35,128 bases of DNA from Halanaerobiales bacterium (GTDB taxonomy: Bacteria > Bacillota_F > Halanaerobiia > Halanaerobiales > DTU029), in NCBI GenBank assembly GCA_016278415.1, contig JADQBV010000379.1:1-35128 (forward strand). The letters are read 5' to 3'. This document shows, one piece after another, positions 31,691-35,128 of this stretch (positions are counted from its first letter, which is position 1; every line of letters starts with the position of its first letter). The notes below the pieces were generated by a model. That model did no database searches. It saw only the letters and a list, made by a program, of their open reading frames with translations, and was not told where the DNA came from. Both the position numbers and the translations under genes were made by a program.

Positions 31691-32995
31691 ATGAAGAATA
31701 AAAATAATGATATGATTCAAAATTTAATAGATTTTATCTATCAAAGTCCGACTTCTTTTCATGCAACTTATACAAGTTCAAATATACTTGAAAATAACGG
31801 GTTTACAAAACTTAGTTTATCGGAGAACTGGCATTTGAAAAGAAATTCAAAATATTACATAACATCAAATAATTCCGCACTAATAGCTTTTATTACTGGA
31901 AATGGAAGTATAAATAAAAATGGTTTTCGTATTATAGCTTCACATCTTGATTCACCAGGATTCAGAATTAAACCAGAGCCAGAAATCATACAATCAGAAA
32001 AATATTTAAAATTAAATACAGAAGTATATGGTGGACCTATTTTAAATACCTGGCTGGATAGGCCCTTAGCAATTGCTGGTAGAATAAGTTGTCGGACAGA
32101 TAATCCTTTACAACCCAGAACAGAATTAGTAAATATTAATAAACCACTGTTAACAATTCCTAATTTGGCTATACATTTAAATAGTAAGGTCAACAAAGGA
32201 GTGGAATTGAATAGGCAAAAGCATCTTTTACCTTTATTATCTATGATCGGAGATGAATTTAATAAAGATAACTATATATTAGAAATACTTTCAGAAGAAA
32301 GCGAGATCAGTGCTGATAAAATATTGGACTTTGATTTATACCTCTATGAATATGAGAAGGGTAGAACTGCAGGATTAAATAATGAATTTATTTCATCAGG
32401 AAGGCTTGATGATTTATCAATGGTATATTCAAGCATCCTTTCTTTAATAGAGGCTGAAAGGAACAATTCTACACAGGTAATGGTTTTATTTGATAATGAA
32501 GAGATTGGTAGTATGACAAAACAGGGGGCAGACTCACCTTTGTTAATAAACACCCTAGAAAGGATGGCTATTAGTCTTGGCTATACAAGAGAAGATTATT
32601 TCTGTGCATTAGATAATTCTTTTATGATTTCTGCAGATATGGCCCACGCTGTTCATCCTAATTACATAGAAAAGCATGACCCTACTAATAAGAATTATTT
32701 GAACAAAGGACCAGTCATAAAGATTAGTGCTAATCAGAAATATACCTCTGATAGTGATAGTATCGCTGTTTGCAAAGAGCTATGTAATATTGCAGAAGTT
32801 CCCTATCAAACTTTTGTGAACCGTTCTGACCAGAGGGGTGGTTCTACTATAGGACCTGTTTCTGCTAGTCAATTACCATTAAGATCTGTTGATATAGGTA
32901 ATCCTCTACTTGCAATGCATTCCATTCGAGAAATGGCTGGTACTGAAGATTTTCTTAATATTAATAGACTGTTTGAGATCTTTTATAATATCTAA
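31691..32995 (+). CDS. apeB: M18 family aminopeptidase
   Basis: A cytoplasmic zinc aminopeptidase of family M18 (aspartyl-aminopeptidase type), 434 residues and full length. Metal/catalytic residues fit the family: H85 and D87 (ASHLDSPG), D240 (GRLDDLSM), E270-E271 (FDNEEIGS), the aspartate of SADMAHAVHPNY and H410 (LLAMHSIREM). VYGGPILNTWLDRPLAIAGR and DQRGGSTIGP are also characteristic. Acidic N-terminal residues are the likely preference. GAGGTGATATA precedes the ATG. A short stem with a T6 run follows at 33102-33129. Confidence 0.92.
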   Translation: MKNKNNDMIQNLIDFIYQSPTSFHATYTSSNILENNGFTKLSLSENWHLKRNSKYYITSNNSALIAFITGNGSINKNGFRIIASHLDSPGFRIKPEPEIIQSEKYLKLNTEVYGGPILNTWLDRPLAIAGRISCRTDNPLQPRTELVNINKPLLTIPNLAIHLNSKVNKGVELNRQKHLLPLLSMIGDEFNKDNYILEILSEESEISADKILDFDLYLYEYEKGRTAGLNNEFISSGRLDDLSMVYSSILSLIEAERNNSTQVMVLFDNEEIGSMTKQGADSPLLINTLERMAISLGYTREDYFCALDNSFMISADMAHAVHPNYIEKHDPTNKNYLNKGPVIKISANQKYTSDSDSIAVCKELCNIAEVPYQTFVNRSDQRGGSTIGPVSASQLPLRSVDIGNPLLAMHSIREMAGTEDFLNINRLFEIFYNI

Positions 32996-33101
32996 ATAGT
33001 GGTTTGTCAATCTTTAGATAGAAAATGTATTTATATGTATAGATGTATTTAAATTTATAGTTTATAGATAAAATAAAATATCTAAAAATATAAAAAATAG
33101 T

Positions 33102-33129
33102 TGCAAAATGGTACTATTTGCACTTTTTT
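33102..33129 (+). terminator. weak terminator after the M18 gene
   Basis: TGCAAA and TTTGCA pair over a 9-base loop and are followed by C and TTTTTT. The stem is only 6 bp, so termination may be partial. The T run also overlaps the place expected for the -35 of the next promoter. Confidence 0.4.
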
Positions 33130-33152
33130 GTCGTTCAAAATAATGATATAAT
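33124..33152 (+). promoter_or_regulatory. extended -10 promoter for the HD-GYP gene
   Basis: TGATATAAT (TATAAT at 33147-33152, with the TG one base upstream) is an extended -10 element. The -35 position, 17 bases upstream, is only TTTTTT. It lies about 95 bases before the ATG at 33247. Confidence 0.5.
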
Positions 33153-33246
33153 AGTTTATTGTAATGTAAAATAATAGAAATCCTAAAATATAATCCTAAA
33201 ATATTAAGTAAATCTTTTAAATGTTATCATAGGAGAGGGTCTAACT

Positions 33247-34302
33247 ATGCGTATAATTCCAGTTAATAGGCTAAAGTCAAATATGGAATTAGCAAAACCG
33301 GTTTATCATAAGAACAGTATTCTCTTAAATATAGGTGTTAACAACCTGCATTTATATAAGAAAAAATTATTATCTTATGGGATTAACTATATCTATATTT
33401 CTGATGAATACTCTAGAGATATTGTCATTAATGATATCATTAAAGATGAAACTAGACAAAAGGGGAAATTAATTATAGAGAAGACATTAAATGATATTTC
33501 TATGAATAATGAAATAGATATAAACAATGTCAAAAATGTAATATCTGATATGGTTAATAATTTATTAGGTCAAAATAATGTACTGCTTAATTTGATTGAT
33601 ATTAAAAGTTATGATTCATATACATTTGCCCATTCGGTAAATGTTGCTGCAATTTCTATTTTGATTGGTCAACTGATGAATATACCAGAAAAGAAATTAA
33701 TAGATATTGGTATAGGAGCGATTCTCCATGATGTGGGAAAAATATTAATACCTCAGGAAATAATTAATAAGACAGGTGACTTAGATGATGAAGAATTGCA
33801 AATTATTAGAGATCATCCCAGGTTAGGATATAACTACCTAAAAGAATATACTAATATATCTCCATTATCAAGAATAATAATATTGTCTCACCATGAAAGA
33901 CTAGATGGTTCTGGATATCCTAAGGGATTAAACGATGAAGAAATACATAAATACGCTAAAATTGTTGCTATTGCTGATGTATTTGACGCACTTACATCAG
34001 ATAGAATATATCGCAATAGGTGGTCTATTAATGATGTTGTTGATTACTTTATGTCAAACGTTAACATTAAGTTTGACCAAATAATGGTCGAACATTTTAT
34101 TAGAAATGTTGCAATATATCCAAATGGAATGACTGTCGTATTAAGTACAGGACAGAAAGCTATTGTTAAAGAACAAAACAGATATTTTCCTATGAGACCT
34201 GTAGTACGACTTATAGAAGAAGCAGATAATAGTACGGTGAAAAATGATCATTTGATTAATTTAATGGAGGAATTAGATATAATTATTATTGATAATTTAT
34301 AA
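33247..34302 (+). CDS. HD-GYP domain protein, probable cyclic-di-GMP phosphodiesterase
   Basis: A 351-residue soluble protein. The N-terminal 110 residues form an unassigned regulatory region; the HD-GYP domain covers about 115-285. Its metal-binding residues are visible: H129 (AHSVNVA), H161-D162 (ILHDVGK), H190 (DHPRLGYN), H215-H216-E217 and the GYP signature in DGSGYPKG (223-225), plus D244 (AIADVFDAL). These predict hydrolysis of cyclic-di-GMP to GMP/pGpG. A beta-rich tail (about 286-351) resembles the C-terminal extension seen in many Clostridia homologues. There is no receiver or membrane domain, so the input signal is unclear. ATAGGAGAGGG precedes the ATG. Confidence 0.9.
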   Translation: MRIIPVNRLKSNMELAKPVYHKNSILLNIGVNNLHLYKKKLLSYGINYIYISDEYSRDIVINDIIKDETRQKGKLIIEKTLNDISMNNEIDINNVKNVISDMVNNLLGQNNVLLNLIDIKSYDSYTFAHSVNVAAISILIGQLMNIPEKKLIDIGIGAILHDVGKILIPQEIINKTGDLDDEELQIIRDHPRLGYNYLKEYTNISPLSRIIILSHHERLDGSGYPKGLNDEEIHKYAKIVAIADVFDALTSDRIYRNRWSINDVVDYFMSNVNIKFDQIMVEHFIRNVAIYPNGMTVVLSTGQKAIVKEQNRYFPMRPVVRLIEEADNSTVKNDHLINLMEELDIIIIDNL

Positions 34303-34352
34303 GTTGATATATATTCTAGAAAGCCTTTCTTTCTTTTGCACTAAATTTATAG

Positions 34353-34389
34353 AATCACATAATATATACCAGAGAGGTATTAAGTGATT
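34353..34389 (+). terminator. hairpin between the HD-GYP and LysM genes
   Basis: AATCAC (34353-34358) pairs with GTGATT (34384-34389), and inside it ATACC pairs with GGTAT around AGAGA; TTTATATTTTT follows. It has the form of a rho-independent terminator for the HD-GYP gene, but its position in front of the LysM gene would also suit an operator or leader structure. Confidence 0.5.
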
Positions 34390-34417
34390 TTATATTTTTC
34401 TATGAAAGGAGGCAATT

Positions 34418-34951
34418 ATGCCAAACTCCCTAGAAATAGCTAATCAAATTTATAATTTAGAGTTGCGAATCCAACGGCTTTATAATCAATTGGAAGACTC
34501 TGTATATGATCCCCGATATGTAAGGGCTGTACAGAATTTAGTTAACTTACAAAATAGACAGATTAGTATTTTAAGTTCATTGATAGCAGATATGGAGGAA
34601 GATCAACCACCTCCACCTCAGGATCGTTATTATGCCCAACATATTCTTCAAGTTGGAGAAACTTTAAGAATCTTAGCACTTGAATACAACACAACAGTTT
34701 CAGCAATCAGAAGGTTAAATCCTGGTCTACCTGAAGAACCTGTGGCAGGTACATTAGTGAATCTTCCTATAGAAATACCACGACCTCCAACTAATTCTAT
34801 AAGATATTATGTTAGAAGAGGGGATACACTATACCGAATTGCTCAAATGTATAATACTGATGTAAATACTCTAGTAAGATTAAATAGTATTGATGACCCT
34901 GACATTATATTCCCTGGTCGAATATTGATTGTACCGAACCATACTAGGTAA
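34418..34951 (+). CDS. two-LysM-domain protein without signal peptide
   Basis: A 177-residue protein. Residues 1-62 form a helical, coiled-coil-like segment with heptad leucines; a short proline run (PPPP, 64-67) leads into LysM 1 (about 72-117, HILQVGETLRILALEYNTTV) and LysM 2 (about 130-173, YYVRRGDTLYRIAQMYNTDV). LysM domains bind N-acetylglucosamine polymers such as peptidoglycan. There is no signal peptide or catalytic domain, a combination found in spore-coat or cortex-associated LysM proteins, but also in proteins exported by other routes. AAAGGAGGCAATT precedes the ATG and a strong terminator follows. Function is inferred from domains only. Confidence 0.85.
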   Translation: MPNSLEIANQIYNLELRIQRLYNQLEDSVYDPRYVRAVQNLVNLQNRQISILSSLIADMEEDQPPPPQDRYYAQHILQVGETLRILALEYNTTVSAIRRLNPGLPEEPVAGTLVNLPIEIPRPPTNSIRYYVRRGDTLYRIAQMYNTDVNTLVRLNSIDDPDIIFPGRILIVPNHTR

Positions 34952-34984
34952 TTTTATTTACAAAATAATTAAATACACAAAGAA

Positions 34985-35020
34985 AATATCCCTTTAGGTA
35001 GACCTACCTAAAGGGATATT
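34985..35020 (+). terminator. strong palindromic terminator after the LysM gene
   Basis: AATATCCCTTTAGGTAG and CTACCTAAAGGGATATT are perfect 17-bp complements separated by only two bases (AC), so the apex must open to form a loop. It lies 33 bases after the stop. The following sequence AAATTATAAG is not T-rich; symmetry lets it act in either direction. No gene is visible from here to the window end. Confidence 0.65.
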
Positions 35021-35128
35021 AAATTATAAGATGTATTTATTTAGTAGATTTTAATCCAAAACAGTATAATTAGAATCACTAGCTTTGCATAAACTTTTTT
35101 AAAATTTGTCAAGGGGTCACTATTGATA

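Overview
The window looks like an ordinary chromosomal stretch of an AT-rich, Gram-positive-type anaerobe (Bacillota, Clostridia/Halanaerobiales level; the genus cannot be fixed from sequence alone). Pointers are strong AAGGAGG ribosome sites, GTG/TTG starts, short TTGACA/TATAAT-type promoters, a GlpP antiterminator, a YhaO/YhaN pair, PepF and PepV peptidases, an SLH-bearing exported protein and a LysM protein. I saw no phage genes, transposase, CRISPR array, rRNA or tRNA.

Layout: (1) 1-6473, amino-acid synthesis: 3' part of argH, then thrB, hom, lysC (with a probable internal start for a beta subunit), a small glycine-rich membrane protein with its own promoter, and dapA. (2) 6510-10714, a translationally coupled yhaO-yhaN nuclease/ATPase pair. 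(3) 10726-11090, a 365-bp MITE-like element with 23-bp terminal inverted repeats and a possible 7-bp target duplication, then suhB-type phosphatase and, convergent with it, a leaderless Cu/Zn superoxide dismutase gene with clearly higher GC. (4) 12685-19174, glycerol-3-phosphate utilisation: HAD phosphatase, glpK, a promoter plus three-hairpin leader, glpA-like, glpB-like, DUF1667 protein and the antiterminator glpP. (5) 19286-27535, asnS, an exported FAD oxidoreductase with C-terminal S-layer-homology repeats, ogt, pepF, an esterase on the opposite strand and pepV. (6) 27769-31397 on the minus strand: argS and a thiamine-diphosphate enzyme of the acetolactate synthase/pyruvate oxidase family. 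(7) 31691-34951: M18 aminopeptidase, an HD-GYP protein and a two-LysM protein.

How the parts connect: thrB-hom-lysC-dapA cover entry to the aspartate family (threonine, lysine/diaminopimelate). GlpK makes glycerol-3-phosphate, the GlpA/GlpB/DUF1667 set oxidises it to dihydroxyacetone phosphate, and GlpP probably senses it and acts on the structured leader in front of glpA. PepF, PepV and ApeB lie within about 10 kb and would degrade small peptides.

The least expected signal is a dispersed repeat family: one full element (10726-11090), two short deletion derivatives (5514-5578 and 18494-18580) and a single end (1267-1289), all between genes. In three of the four, the same end sits about 27-33 bases in front of a start codon. 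Other points for a second look are the SLH-tailed flavoprotein, the leaderless Cu/Zn SOD, back-to-back promoters sharing a -35 region at 31482-31488, and the glp leader.
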